From: Dyadobacter endophyticus
GTDB lineage: Bacteria; Bacteroidota; Bacteroidia; Cytophagales; Spirosomataceae
Direction of reading: 5' to 3'
Assembly (NCBI RefSeq): GCF_014641595.1
Contig: NZ_BMIA01000001.1
Location: 558,001-622,000 of the forward strand
DNA: 64,000 nucleotides
The position numbers and the translations under genes were made by a program. How positions within the stretch are numbered: the first letter of the stretch is position 1; every line of letters starts with the position of its first letter. This document shows, in pieces, positions 1-8,057 of the stretch. The notes under the pieces are model-generated. The model searched no databases. It was not told the DNA's origin and worked only from the letters and a program-made list of their open reading frames with translations.

Positions 1-418
1 TGCGTCCGGCAACTTCGCTCATCGGTACGAGTAGCGGAAGGCTTCTATCTGTTTTTTCGACTGTTTCGTAAGCGAGGCATATGGCCTTGCGTTCGATCAT
101 GGCATGTGTGAGGGGCTCGGAGGAAGCGAAGTGGAAGTAGGTGAAAAGGAGCTGGTTTTCTTTAATTAGTGGGTATTCAATTTCAATGGGCTCTTTAACC
201 TTGATGATCATTTCGGCGATGCCGTAAACTTCTTCGATCGTTGGGAGAATGCTGGCGCCAGCTTGTGTGTACTGTTCGTCGGTAAACCCGCTGCCTTTGC
301 CCGCCTCTGCCTGCACGTACACCGTGTGTCCGTGCTTACGTAGCTCTGTGACTCCTGCGGGCGTTAAAGCTACCCGGTTCTCGTTGTTTTTAATTTCTTT
401 GGGGACACCAATGATCAT
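1..418 (-). CDS. ald: Alanine dehydrogenase, N-terminal part (cut by window edge)
   Basis: Alanine dehydrogenase interconverts L-alanine and pyruvate plus ammonia with NAD. Only the first 139 codons lie in the window; the rest runs off base 1. The start is the ATG at 418, which begins MIIGVPKEI as in the family. R15, K75 and H96 fall exactly at the substrate- and catalysis-linked positions known for this enzyme, so the visible part looks functional. The gene diverges from the Lrp/AsnC regulator gene at 593, an arrangement often seen when that regulator controls amino-acid catabolism. Control by it is an inference. The NAD-binding half cannot be seen. Confidence 0.92.
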   Translation of the reverse strand, partial: MIIGVPKEIKNNENRVALTPAGVTELRKHGHTVYVQAEAGKGSGFTDEQYTQAGASILPTIEEVYGIAEMIIKVKEPIEIEYPLIKENQLLFTYFHFASSEPLTHAMIERKAICLAYETVEKTDRSLPLLVPMSEVAGR

Positions 419-592
419 CGGTATGTAAGTGTTTATATAGTTTAGATTAACGGGTTCAAAATTAATTTTTGGCAGAAAAACATACTATAAGGACTAAAAA
501 AGACAGAAAAGAAAACTATTTTTGGCCTTACCTGTAAGAAAAATTTCTGTCGGTAACGCTCACAGCCTACACACAGCCACAAAAAATACTTT

Positions 593-1054
593 ATGCAGCC
601 CGACCAGACCGACCGCAAAATTCTGGATCTGTTACAGCAAAATGCCCAGATGACGATCAAGGAAATTGCCAGCAAAATCAATTTGTCGGTTACGCCGGTG
701 CACGAGCGCATCCGAAAGCTTGAAAAAGAGGGGTTTATCGATAAGTACGTATGCCTGCTCAACCGACGTAAGCTGGGTAAAAGTCTGGTGGTTTACTGTA
801 ATGTGACGCTGGATAAACAGCGGAAGGAAAGCTTTGAAGACTTCAACGAGGCGATCGTAAAAATGCCGGAAGTGCTGGAATGTTCGGTGGTTTCGGGCAA
901 CTTCGATTACATGCTGAAAGTAGTCGTCGAGGATGGCGAGGCTTACAATCAGTTTTACCAGCATAAACTTTCTGCCCTGTCGAGCGTGTTACACATCAGC
1001 AGTTATTTTGTAATTTCCGAGATCAAGTACACCACCGGAATCGCTGTATTGTAA
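593..1054 (+). CDS. Lrp/AsnC family transcriptional regulator
   Basis: A 153-residue Lrp/AsnC-type DNA-binding regulator of normal family length. Residues 1-60 form the winged helix-turn-helix, opening with the typical D-x-x-D-x-K-I-L-x-L-L-Q pattern and a recognition helix around SVTPVHERI. Residues 65-150 form the alpha/beta RAM (AsnC ligand-binding) domain, which includes the VVSGNFDYMLKV strand-turn. These proteins form dimers or octamers and respond to amino acids. The gene lies divergent to alanine dehydrogenase with 174 bases between the starts, so autoregulation and control of alanine catabolism are plausible but not shown. The start is the ATG that follows an A-rich leader without a clear ribosome binding site. 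Confidence 0.9.
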   Translation: MQPDQTDRKILDLLQQNAQMTIKEIASKINLSVTPVHERIRKLEKEGFIDKYVCLLNRRKLGKSLVVYCNVTLDKQRKESFEDFNEAIVKMPEVLECSVVSGNFDYMLKVVVEDGEAYNQFYQHKLSALSSVLHISSYFVISEIKYTTGIAVL

Positions 1055-1120
1055 TTATCAACGCTATTTGAATTGATCATCAGGCCGGTAGGCGCGAGCT
1101 GATCGCTTAATGCACAGCAT

Positions 1121-2143
1121 ATGAACAAGAATTTTAAGGATGGCCTGAACCTGATGTCGAAGGTTACCGTGAAGCGTGCCTGGAATGCGATGCAGATATT
1201 GGGGAGCTATTTTTATTCCAAAGCGACGGGAAATCCCGTCCATTGGGGAATGCCCATTGCCATTTCTTTCGAGCCCACTACTTCGTGTAACCTCCGTTGC
1301 CCCGAATGCCCCAGCGGCCTGCGCTCATTCACCCGCCCGACGGGCATGATGGAGGAGCAGTTGTATAAAAGGACCATCGACGAGTTGGGTGACACGCTGT
1401 TATACCTGATATTCTATTTTCAGGGGGAGCCCTATCTGCATCCCAAGTTTTTTGAGCTCGTCAAATACGCGCACGACAAAGGCATTTACACGGCTACGTC
1501 CACCAATGCACATTATCTCACCGACGAGAAGGCGCGCAAAACTGTGGAGTCAGGTCTGGATCGCCTCATTGTGTCCATCGACGGAACTACGCAGGATGTC
1601 TACCAACAATACCGTGTTGGCGGCAACCTTGAAAAAGTGCTTGAAGGCACGCGTAATATTATTAAGTGGAAGAAAGAATTAAAATCCGCCACGCCGCATG
1701 TGATATTCCAGTTCCTGGTCGTGAAACCGAATGAGCACCAGATCGAGGATGTGAAAAAGCTGGCCGAGGAAATGGGGGTGGATGAAGTGGGACTGAAAAC
1801 CGCGCAGATTTATGACTACGAGGAAGGTTCGGATCTGATCCCAACCATTGAGAAATACTCGCGTTACCAGAAGCATGAGAATGGCAGCTATTCCATCAAA
1901 AACAAGTTCGTGGACCACTGCTGGAAAATGTGGCATTCGTGTGTGATCACCTGGGACGGAGCCGTCGTGCCCTGCTGCTTCGACAAGGATGCCGAGTACA
2001 AGCTCGGTGACATGAAAACCTCTACCTTCCGCCAGCTCTGGAAGGGTAAGAAGTACCGCGACTTCCGCGCTTCGCTGATCAGATCTCGTTCAGAGATAGA
2101 GATGTGCAAGAACTGTACGGAGGGTACGCAGGTGTGGGCGTGA
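1121..2143 (+). CDS. Radical SAM/SPASM domain protein of unknown substrate
   Basis: A 340-residue radical SAM enzyme. C56, C60 and C63 form the CxxxCxxC motif that binds the SAM-cleaving 4Fe-4S cluster. C267, C274, C285, C286, C329 and C332 form a C-terminal SPASM-type region that would hold auxiliary clusters. The first 45 residues are basic and partly amphipathic, with no signal peptide. SPASM proteins include peptide-maturing enzymes, but no short precursor-peptide ORF is evident beside this gene. The neighbours (Lrp regulator upstream, parA downstream) give no metabolic clue. The start at 1121 is the first ATG of a long frame. The family call is firm; the reaction is unknown. Confidence 0.88.
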   Translation: MNKNFKDGLNLMSKVTVKRAWNAMQILGSYFYSKATGNPVHWGMPIAISFEPTTSCNLRCPECPSGLRSFTRPTGMMEEQLYKRTIDELGDTLLYLIFYFQGEPYLHPKFFELVKYAHDKGIYTATSTNAHYLTDEKARKTVESGLDRLIVSIDGTTQDVYQQYRVGGNLEKVLEGTRNIIKWKKELKSATPHVIFQFLVVKPNEHQIEDVKKLAEEMGVDEVGLKTAQIYDYEEGSDLIPTIEKYSRYQKHENGSYSIKNKFVDHCWKMWHSCVITWDGAVVPCCFDKDAEYKLGDMKTSTFRQLWKGKKYRDFRASLIRSRSEIEMCKNCTEGTQVWA

Positions 2144-2160
2144 AACATTCACCCTTTTTT
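2137..2160 (+). terminator. Probable terminator after the radical SAM gene
   Basis: A short stem with a bulged C at 2139 (bases 2137-2144 against 2148-2154) overlaps the radical SAM stop codon and is followed by six T at 2155-2160. It is compact and weaker than the other terminators in the window. Confidence 0.45.
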
Positions 2161-2308
2161 CTGTCCAAATTATTTTTAATTAAATAATAATATCATTTAA
2201 AAATCTGACTTTCAGCAATATAAGTGTTTTCTTGAAAACTCCGTGGAACATTCCTTGGTAGATTGCCCCGAATAATAGAAATTTGACATTGGTAACTCAA
2301 ATGAATAC

Positions 2309-3097
2309 ATGGGCAAAGTAATTGCAATTGCAAACCAAAAAGGAGGAGTAGGGAAAACCACCACTGCTATTAACCTGGCGGCCAGTCTGGCTGCGCTTGA
2401 ATTCCGCACACTCATTATTGATGCCGACCCTCAGGCGAACTCGACCTCGGGGCTTGGTTTCAACCCGCAGGAGATGGAGAACAGCATTTACGAATGCATG
2501 GTGGAGCAGGCGCGAACTTCGGAGATCATCCTGCAAACCGATTTTCCAAACCTGAACCTGCTGCCGTCGCATATTGACCTGGTAGGTGCCGAGATCGAGA
2601 TGATCAACCTTAAAAATCGTGAGCATAGAATGAAGGACGCCATCGCGGAGGTTCGCGATGAGTACGACTTTATCATCATTGACTGCTCTCCATCGCTAGG
2701 CCTTATCACCATCAACAGCCTCACCGCCGCCGATTCGGTGATCATTCCGGTACAATGTGAATATTTCGCCTTGGAAGGCTTGGGTAAGCTGTTAAACACC
2801 ATTACAATCATTCAGTCCCGGCTGAATACCGGCCTGATCATCGAGGGTATTCTGCTCACGATGTATGACCTCCGCCTGCGTCTGTCCAACCAGGTAGTGA
2901 ACGAGGTTACCAATCACTTCGAATCTCTTGTTTTCAATACCATCATACCTCGAAACGTACGTATCAGTGAGGCGCCGAGCTTCGGGATCCCTGTCATGGC
3001 GCAGGATTCGGACAGCAAAGGGGCCGTTAGCTACCTGAACCTTGCAAGAGAGATTCTCAGTAAAAACGGTTTGCTCTCTTCCGATAGGGTGAACTGA
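2309..3097 (+). CDS. parA: Chromosome partition ATPase ParA (Soj)
   Basis: A 262-residue ParA/Soj-type Walker ATPase that binds DNA in its ATP form and acts with ParB-parS to segregate the chromosome origin region. The deviant Walker A motif KGGVGKTT occupies residues 11-18, with the signature lysine at 11. The Walker A' segment (LIIDADPQANST) and the Walker B segment (FIIIDCSPSLG) are intact. There is no long N-terminal DNA-binding extension, which fits chromosomal rather than plasmid ParA. parB follows 21 bases after the stop, so the two are co-transcribed. The start ATG is preceded by an AT-rich leader and gives the canonical MGKVIAIANQ opening. Confidence 0.96.
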   Translation: MGKVIAIANQKGGVGKTTTAINLAASLAALEFRTLIIDADPQANSTSGLGFNPQEMENSIYECMVEQARTSEIILQTDFPNLNLLPSHIDLVGAEIEMINLKNREHRMKDAIAEVRDEYDFIIIDCSPSLGLITINSLTAADSVIIPVQCEYFALEGLGKLLNTITIIQSRLNTGLIIEGILLTMYDLRLRLSNQVVNEVTNHFESLVFNTIIPRNVRISEAPSFGIPVMAQDSDSKGAVSYLNLAREILSKNGLLSSDRVN

Positions 3098-3118
3098 TCA
3101 CGATAGTACGAACAGGCA

Positions 3119-4036
3119 ATGGAGAATAGCAGCAAGACGAAAAAAATGACCGGACTGGGAAGAGGGCTAGGCGCTCTTCTGCAGGACTCCGAGAAGATGA
3201 ACCCGCCAAGGGCCAGCGCACGCATTTCAACAGCCGAGGTCATCGGTTCGATGAACGAGATCGAGGTCAGCCAGATTGAGGCCAACCCTTACCAGCCGCG
3301 GACGAAGTTTGACCAGGAATCACTTAATGAGCTCGCCGATTCGATCCGGGTGCAAGGCATTATCCAGCCGATTACAGTGCGCCAGCTTTCGGAAGATACT
3401 TATCAGTTGATTTCAGGGGAGCGCCGTTTACAGGCTTCCCGGTCGTTGGGTATGACGACGATTCCTGCCTACATCCGCACAGCGAATGACCAGCAAATGC
3501 TGGAAATGGCACTTATCGAGAACATCCAGCGTGAGAACCTGAATGCGATCGAGATTGCACTAAGCTACCAGCGCCTGATCCTCGAATGCAGCCTCAAACA
3601 GGAGGAGCTTGGGGCGCGCGTAGGGAAGAACCGTACGACCGTCAACAACTATATCCGCTTGCTGAAACTGCCTCCGGTGATCCAGGCGTCATTGCGTGAC
3701 GATAAAATCAGTATGGGTCATGCCCGGGCGTTGATCACGATCAACAGCGACCAGAGCCAGCTCAAAATTTTTAACCAGATCATCGAAGAAGGATGGTCGG
3801 TAAGAAAGGTGGAAGACGAGGTGCGCAAGCTCGGAATGATGAGTAATATCAGCACCGAGGCCAAAAAGCAGCCGACAATTAATCAGGAAATAAAGTCGTT
3901 ACAGTTCCAGCTTTCGTCCTATTTCGGGGCAAAGGTGTCTGTTAAGAGCAATGAGCAGCATAAAGGGGAAATCAAGATCCCTTTTGGCTCTCAGGACGAA
4001 CTGAAAAAGATTTTAGAAACACTGAAATTTAAATAA
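3119..4036 (+). CDS. parB: Chromosome partition protein ParB (Spo0J)
   Basis: A 305-residue ParB, a CTP-dependent DNA clamp that loads at parS and stimulates ParA. The N-terminal TGLGRGLGALL peptide (residues 11-21) is the ParA-activating tail. GERR at 100-103 and ENIQREN near 134-140 are the nucleotide-binding motifs. A helix-turn-helix for parS recognition spans about 158-185, and the C-terminal 50 residues form the dimerisation domain. It lies between parA (21 bases upstream) and a DUF5683 gene that begins 3 bases after its stop, so these genes form one operon. I found no full palindromic parS site in the window. Confidence 0.95.
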   Translation: MENSSKTKKMTGLGRGLGALLQDSEKMNPPRASARISTAEVIGSMNEIEVSQIEANPYQPRTKFDQESLNELADSIRVQGIIQPITVRQLSEDTYQLISGERRLQASRSLGMTTIPAYIRTANDQQMLEMALIENIQRENLNAIEIALSYQRLILECSLKQEELGARVGKNRTTVNNYIRLLKLPPVIQASLRDDKISMGHARALITINSDQSQLKIFNQIIEEGWSVRKVEDEVRKLGMMSNISTEAKKQPTINQEIKSLQFQLSSYFGAKVSVKSNEQHKGEIKIPFGSQDELKKILETLKFK

Positions 4037-4039
4037 GCG

Positions 4040-4735
4040 TTGAAAAACTGGGTTTTGTTAGGGTTGATTTTGCTGTTTTCAGGTCGGATCTCAGCACAGA
4101 CAGAGGGTAAAAAGGACAGTCTGAAAAGCGAGAAATTGCCGACTATCGTATTAGACAGTACTACTCTGGCCCGGGCGGATTCGTTAAAAAACGTTAAAAA
4201 GAAATGGATGCCGGTGCCGAAAACGGCCACACGGTTGGCTCTGATTCCGGGAGCTGGGCAGATTTACAACCGGGATTATTGGAAGGCGCCGATTGTATAC
4301 CTGGCGTTCGGCGGAGGGCTTTATACCTATTACCTGAATACCATCAAGTACCACGACTTTCTGAATGCGTACAAGTCCTTTTATATTCTGGACAAAAACG
4401 ATCCTGCTTATGGTACGAAAAAAAAGGAATTGGCAAGTGATGACGCTACGGTAAATGTGAGGGTGAGAAACCTGCTGAATACGAGCAGCGAATACCGGGA
4501 TGCGACCGAGAGCCAGATCGTGCGTCAGAAAAACTACTGGCGGCGAAACCGCGGCTTTGCCATTATAGTAACTGGCCTGATTTATACGCTATCCATCATC
4601 GAAGCCAACGTGGCAGCGCATTTGAAGACCTTTGACCTTTCGGACGACCTTACTTTGAATGTGAGCCCGAAGCTGAACCAGCCGTCTATGCTGACCCCGA
4701 CGCCGGGTGTTCGACTGGTTTTTAATATGAAGTGA
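4040..4735 (+). CDS. DUF5683 membrane protein
   Basis: A 231-residue protein of the Bacteroidota family DUF5683. The frame starts at a TTG only 3 bases after the parB stop; this gives an N-terminal signal peptide of about 19 residues ending at ISAQ. A proline- and glycine-rich segment at about 65-80 (TRLALIPGAGQIYN) is typical of the family. Hydrophobic helices lie near residues 82-102 and 170-195. The family has no established activity that I know of. Its fixed position after parAB in many Bacteroidota, here tightly spaced, suggests a cell-envelope or cell-cycle role, which remains an inference. dapB follows after 33 bases. Confidence 0.8.
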   Translation: MKNWVLLGLILLFSGRISAQTEGKKDSLKSEKLPTIVLDSTTLARADSLKNVKKKWMPVPKTATRLALIPGAGQIYNRDYWKAPIVYLAFGGGLYTYYLNTIKYHDFLNAYKSFYILDKNDPAYGTKKKELASDDATVNVRVRNLLNTSSEYRDATESQIVRQKNYWRRNRGFAIIVTGLIYTLSIIEANVAAHLKTFDLSDDLTLNVSPKLNQPSMLTPTPGVRLVFNMK

Positions 4736-4768
4736 TTTAAAAGAGTACTGATTTCAAATAACAGATTA

Positions 4769-5482
4769 ATGAGAATACTATTACTCGGGTACGGAAAGAT
4801 GGGGAAGACGATCGAACAGATTGCCCTTGACCGGGGACATTCGATCGTTGGAAAAATTGATGTGCAAAACCGGGCAGAAATGGACAAGCTGCAAACTGCC
4901 GACGTGGATGTGGCGATCGAGTTCAGTTCCCCCGAATCCGCTTTTGAAAATATCATTTATTGCCTCAAAAAAGGCTGGCCGATCGTGTGCGGCACCACAG
5001 GCTGGCTCGACCACCGCAGCGAAGTGGAGGCACTTTGCAAAGCGCAATCAGGGTCCTTTTTCTATGCATCCAATTACAGCATTGGCGTAAACCTGTTTTT
5101 CCGCCTCAACCGTATGCTGGCGAGGCTGATGAACGGTCATGAATACCAAAGCTCGATGACCGAGGTGCATCATATTCACAAGCTCGATGCACCAAGCGGA
5201 ACTGCCATTACACTTGCCGAAGGCATTGTGGAGGAAATGGGAAACATCGACGGCTGGAAGCTGGCCCCCGATAATGAGGAAGGTTACCTGCAAATCCTGG
5301 CCGAGCGCCGCGGCGAAATACCCGGGACCCACATTGTCCGCTACGAATCGGAAGTGGATACCATCGAAATCTCCCACACGGCACACAACCGCCAGGGTTT
5401 CGCATTGGGCGCCGTTGTAGCTGCCGAATGGCTTCCGGGCAAATTCGGGGTATTCGGGATGAACGACCTCCTCAAAATTTAA
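4769..5482 (+). CDS. dapB: 4-hydroxy-tetrahydrodipicolinate reductase
   Basis: DapB reduces 4-hydroxy-tetrahydrodipicolinate with NAD(P)H in the diaminopimelate/lysine pathway, supplying peptidoglycan precursors in the cytoplasm. The protein has 237 residues, slightly short but normal for this phylum. The nucleotide-binding GYGKMG loop is at 7-12, CGTTGW at about 74-79, and the catalytic HHIHKLDAPSGTA block at 134-146 carries the conserved histidines and lysine. The gene sits in the parAB-DUF5683-dapB-lepB run with short gaps (33 bases before, 24 after), so it is probably co-transcribed with cell-envelope and segregation functions. Confidence 0.95.
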   Translation: MRILLLGYGKMGKTIEQIALDRGHSIVGKIDVQNRAEMDKLQTADVDVAIEFSSPESAFENIIYCLKKGWPIVCGTTGWLDHRSEVEALCKAQSGSFFYASNYSIGVNLFFRLNRMLARLMNGHEYQSSMTEVHHIHKLDAPSGTAITLAEGIVEEMGNIDGWKLAPDNEEGYLQILAERRGEIPGTHIVRYESEVDTIEISHTAHNRQGFALGAVVAAEWLPGKFGVFGMNDLLKI

Positions 5483-5506
5483 AGTATTCTAACTATCAAT
5501 CATCGC

Positions 5507-6643
5507 ATGGCTGTTAATAAAGAGTTGACTTCCAGTTCAGTTGAATCCAAGAAGAAAAAGTCGCCTGCACGGGAGTGGTTCGACTCCGTTTTGTTCGCGG
5601 TAGTTGCCGCAACCCTGATCCGCTGGCTGTTTTTTGAAGCATTTACCATCCCGACGCCTTCGATGGAGAACAGCCTGCTCGTAGGCGATTTCCTTTTCGT
5701 TAGCAAGCTGCATTATGGTACCCGCACGCCCAAAACGCCTTTACAGGTGCCACTCACGCACCAGACCATCTGGGGGACCAACATTCCTTCCTACACGAGC
5801 CTGGTCCAGCTGCCGCAATACCGTCTGCCGGGTTTTAGTGAAGTGAAAAGAGGCGATGTGGTAGTGTTCAACTACCCGCCCGAATTGCAACATCCGGTTG
5901 ATTTAAAAACCAATTATATCAAACGCTGCGTAGGTATTCCAGGTGATAAGGTTGAAGTGCGCGATTTGCAGGTCTACGCCAACGGCCAGGCGATGGAAAA
6001 CCCTGTGCGCATGGAGAACGAATACTTCGTGGCGACCACAACGGCAGTCAATGAGGAAAAAGTTTTCCGCGAAAACGGTGTTTCCGAATTCAATACCTAT
6101 ACGGAAGGCGATAACGACACGATCAAAGGCAATGAGCAAATGGGTTACCTGGTTTTTACGACCACGGAAATCGCGGCAAAGCTTAAAAGCTATGATTTTG
6201 TGAAGAGCATCACCCTGGTTAAATCGCCCAAGGATATCAGCGAACCGATGCTTTACCCGAACTCATCGCTTTTTAAATGGAATCGCGACAATTATGGCCC
6301 GATTACCGTTCCGAAGGAAGGCATGACCGTGCAGCTGACGCCGGAGAATATTGCAACTTATGGCCCGGTCATCAAAAATTATGAGGATAATGAGGATGTG
6401 GTAATCGATGAAAAATCGGTGAAAGTGGGTGGCAAGGCCATCACCAGCTATACGTTCAAGCAGGATTACTACTTTATGATGGGGGATAATCGTCATAACT
6501 CGGCCGATTCGCGCTATTGGGGCTTCGTGCCGATGGATCATATCGTTGGCAAGGCGGTATTCGTATGGATGTCCATCGATCCGAACCCGACGAGCTTCTT
6601 CAACAAGATTCGTTGGAGCCGCATTTTCCGGGTGATTAATTAG
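5507..6643 (+). CDS. lepB: Signal peptidase I, first of two tandem copies
   Basis: A 378-residue type I signal peptidase that removes signal peptides from exported proteins at the inner membrane. One membrane segment spans about residues 25-48. The nucleophile S52 lies in [12 protein letters not shown], and the general-base lysine is K139 in [12 protein letters not shown]. The C-terminal box [15 protein letters not shown] is complete. An insert of about 180 residues between the lysine block and the last box makes it longer than the E. coli-like core, as is usual in Bacteroidota. It follows dapB by 24 bases and ends at its own terminator. A close paralogue lies directly downstream. Confidence 0.94.
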   Translation: MAVNKELTSSSVESKKKKSPAREWFDSVLFAVVAATLIRWLFFEAFTIPTPSMENSLLVGDFLFVSKLHYGTRTPKTPLQVPLTHQTIWGTNIPSYTSLVQLPQYRLPGFSEVKRGDVVVFNYPPELQHPVDLKTNYIKRCVGIPGDKVEVRDLQVYANGQAMENPVRMENEYFVATTTAVNEEKVFRENGVSEFNTYTEGDNDTIKGNEQMGYLVFTTTEIAAKLKSYDFVKSITLVKSPKDISEPMLYPNSSLFKWNRDNYGPITVPKEGMTVQLTPENIATYGPVIKNYEDNEDVVIDEKSVKVGGKAITSYTFKQDYYFMMGDNRHNSADSRYWGFVPMDHIVGKAVFVWMSIDPNPTSFFNKIRWSRIFRVIN

Positions 6644-6662
6644 TGGTTTGAACAGACATTGC

Positions 6663-6699
6663 GAAAGGGGAGAGCCGAAACGTTCTTCCCTTTCTTTTT
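6663..6699 (+). terminator. Terminator after first lepB
   Basis: An 11-bp stem (6663-6673 with 6684-6694, including one G-T pair) is followed by CTTTTTG-type T-rich sequence. It separates the parA-lepB run from the second lepB, which then needs its own promoter. Confidence 0.6.
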
Positions 6700-6730
6700 G
6701 CATTAATATATAAAATAATAATATATAATG

Positions 6731-6762
6731 TTTGTTGCGTTATTGTGTTTAAAGTTATATTG
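6731..6762 (+). promoter_or_regulatory. Possible promoter of second lepB
   Basis: TTTG at 6731-6734 and TATATTG at 6756-6762 are 21 bases apart. They resemble the Bacteroidota -33/-7 pattern (TTTG and TAnnTTTG), with one T missing from the -7 box. The surrounding 70 bases are very AT-rich compared with the flanking genes. Confidence 0.4.
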
Positions 6763-6782
6763 CAGGTAGAATATCGGCTTTT

Positions 6783-7988
6783 ATGCCGTCCAAACATAGC
6801 GTCCTCATGTCACTTGCAGAGATAATTTCTAAACCGACCAGCACTCCTGCACCAAAGAAATCAGCCTTCCGGGAATGGTTTGACTCGATTCTTTTCGCCG
6901 TAGTCGCAGCCACATTGATCCGGTGGCTGTTTTTCAGCGCATTTGTGATTCCAACGCCTTCGATGGAGAATAGCCTGCTTGTGGGTGATTACCTATTTGT
7001 GAGCAGGTTGCATTATGGTACGACCACGCCTGTCACACCATTGCAGATGCCGCTCACGCATCAGACGATCTGGGGCACGAGCATTCCTTCCTACCTCGAC
7101 TGGATCAGGCTTCCACAATACCGGTTGCCTGGTTTCACCGATGTTAAAAATGGAGATGTAGTCGTGTTTTACCTGCCTGTCGAACATCCGGATATGTATC
7201 AGAAATACAGTAATGTGCTACCCGACCTGCGCCCACATCCGACCGATCTGCGGTCGAACTACATCAAACGGTGCGTAGGTATTCCGGGCGATAAACTGGA
7301 AGTCCGGCACGGGCAGGTGTATGTGAACGGGCATGTGCAGGAATTGCCGCCACGCATGCAGAACGAATTTTTTGTTTCAGTTAAAACAGCCGTGAATGAG
7401 GAGAATGTGTTCAGAAAGAATGGTATTGTCGATTACACTCAATTTACGGAGACATTTGGCGACAGCGTAGCCGCCAACGATGAGGCAGGTTATATAGTGA
7501 AGACAACCGCGGCGCTTGCAGAAAGGCTCAAAACCTATGATTTCGTAAAACGCGTAGAACCGGTTTTTATGGAAAAGGGCCTGAAAGAGCCCTACCTGTT
7601 CCCGACAACCGATGCGGTAGACTGGAATAAGGATAACTACGGACCGATTGCAATACCCGAGGCAGGGATGTCAGTACCATTAACTGAGGTCAACATCGCG
7701 CTTTACGGAGATATTATCCGGAATTATGACGGCAATGAGAATGTCGTAATCGAGAATAACAAAGTTACAATCGCAGGTAAGCAAATCAGCGACTATACAT
7801 TTAAGCAAGATTATTATTTCATGATGGGTGATAACCGCCACGATTCCGCCGACTCGCGGTACTGGGGCTTTGTACCCAAAGACCACATTGTAGGGAAAGC
7901 AGTTTTTGTCTGGATGTCTATTGACCCAAACCCGACCAGCTTCCTCAAAAAAATCCGCTGGGACCGTATTTTCAGGATTATAGAATAG
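6783..7988 (+). CDS. lepB: Signal peptidase I, second tandem copy
   Basis: A second type I signal peptidase of 401 residues from the ATG at 6783; an internal ATG at 6807 would give 393. One membrane segment lies at about 33-56. The nucleophile S60 is in [12 protein letters not shown], the general base K162 in [12 protein letters not shown], and the [15 protein letters not shown] box is intact, so both copies should be active. It differs from the first copy mainly by an extra loop of about 15 residues before the lysine block and by the N-terminal tail. The paralogues are similar over almost their whole length, which points to a tandem duplication. It ends over a hairpin shared with the GH13 gene. 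Confidence 0.93.
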   Translation: MPSKHSVLMSLAEIISKPTSTPAPKKSAFREWFDSILFAVVAATLIRWLFFSAFVIPTPSMENSLLVGDYLFVSRLHYGTTTPVTPLQMPLTHQTIWGTSIPSYLDWIRLPQYRLPGFTDVKNGDVVVFYLPVEHPDMYQKYSNVLPDLRPHPTDLRSNYIKRCVGIPGDKLEVRHGQVYVNGHVQELPPRMQNEFFVSVKTAVNEENVFRKNGIVDYTQFTETFGDSVAANDEAGYIVKTTAALAERLKTYDFVKRVEPVFMEKGLKEPYLFPTTDAVDWNKDNYGPIAIPEAGMSVPLTEVNIALYGDIIRNYDGNENVVIENNKVTIAGKQISDYTFKQDYYFMMGDNRHDSADSRYWGFVPKDHIVGKAVFVWMSIDPNPTSFLKKIRWDRIFRIIE

Positions 7989-7998
7989 GAGGAGAAAG

Positions 7999-8051
7999 GG
8001 AGGAAGGGGAGGAAGGGTTGATTAGACTGATCCCTTTCCTCCCCTTCCTCC
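7999..8051. terminator. Polypurine/polypyrimidine bidirectional hairpin
   Basis: A 19-bp stem with one bulged T (7999-8017 with 8032-8051) is made of G/A-only sequence on one arm and C/T-only on the other, with a 14-base loop. It lies between the convergent lepB and GH13 genes and can act in both directions. Confidence 0.7.
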
Positions 8052-8057
8052 ATATAA

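Noticed and set aside
2139..2147. CGTGAAACA, which equals half of the canonical parS palindrome, just before parA
   Set aside because: Only 10 of 16 positions of the full palindrome match, and the bases belong to the end of the radical SAM gene and its terminator stem.
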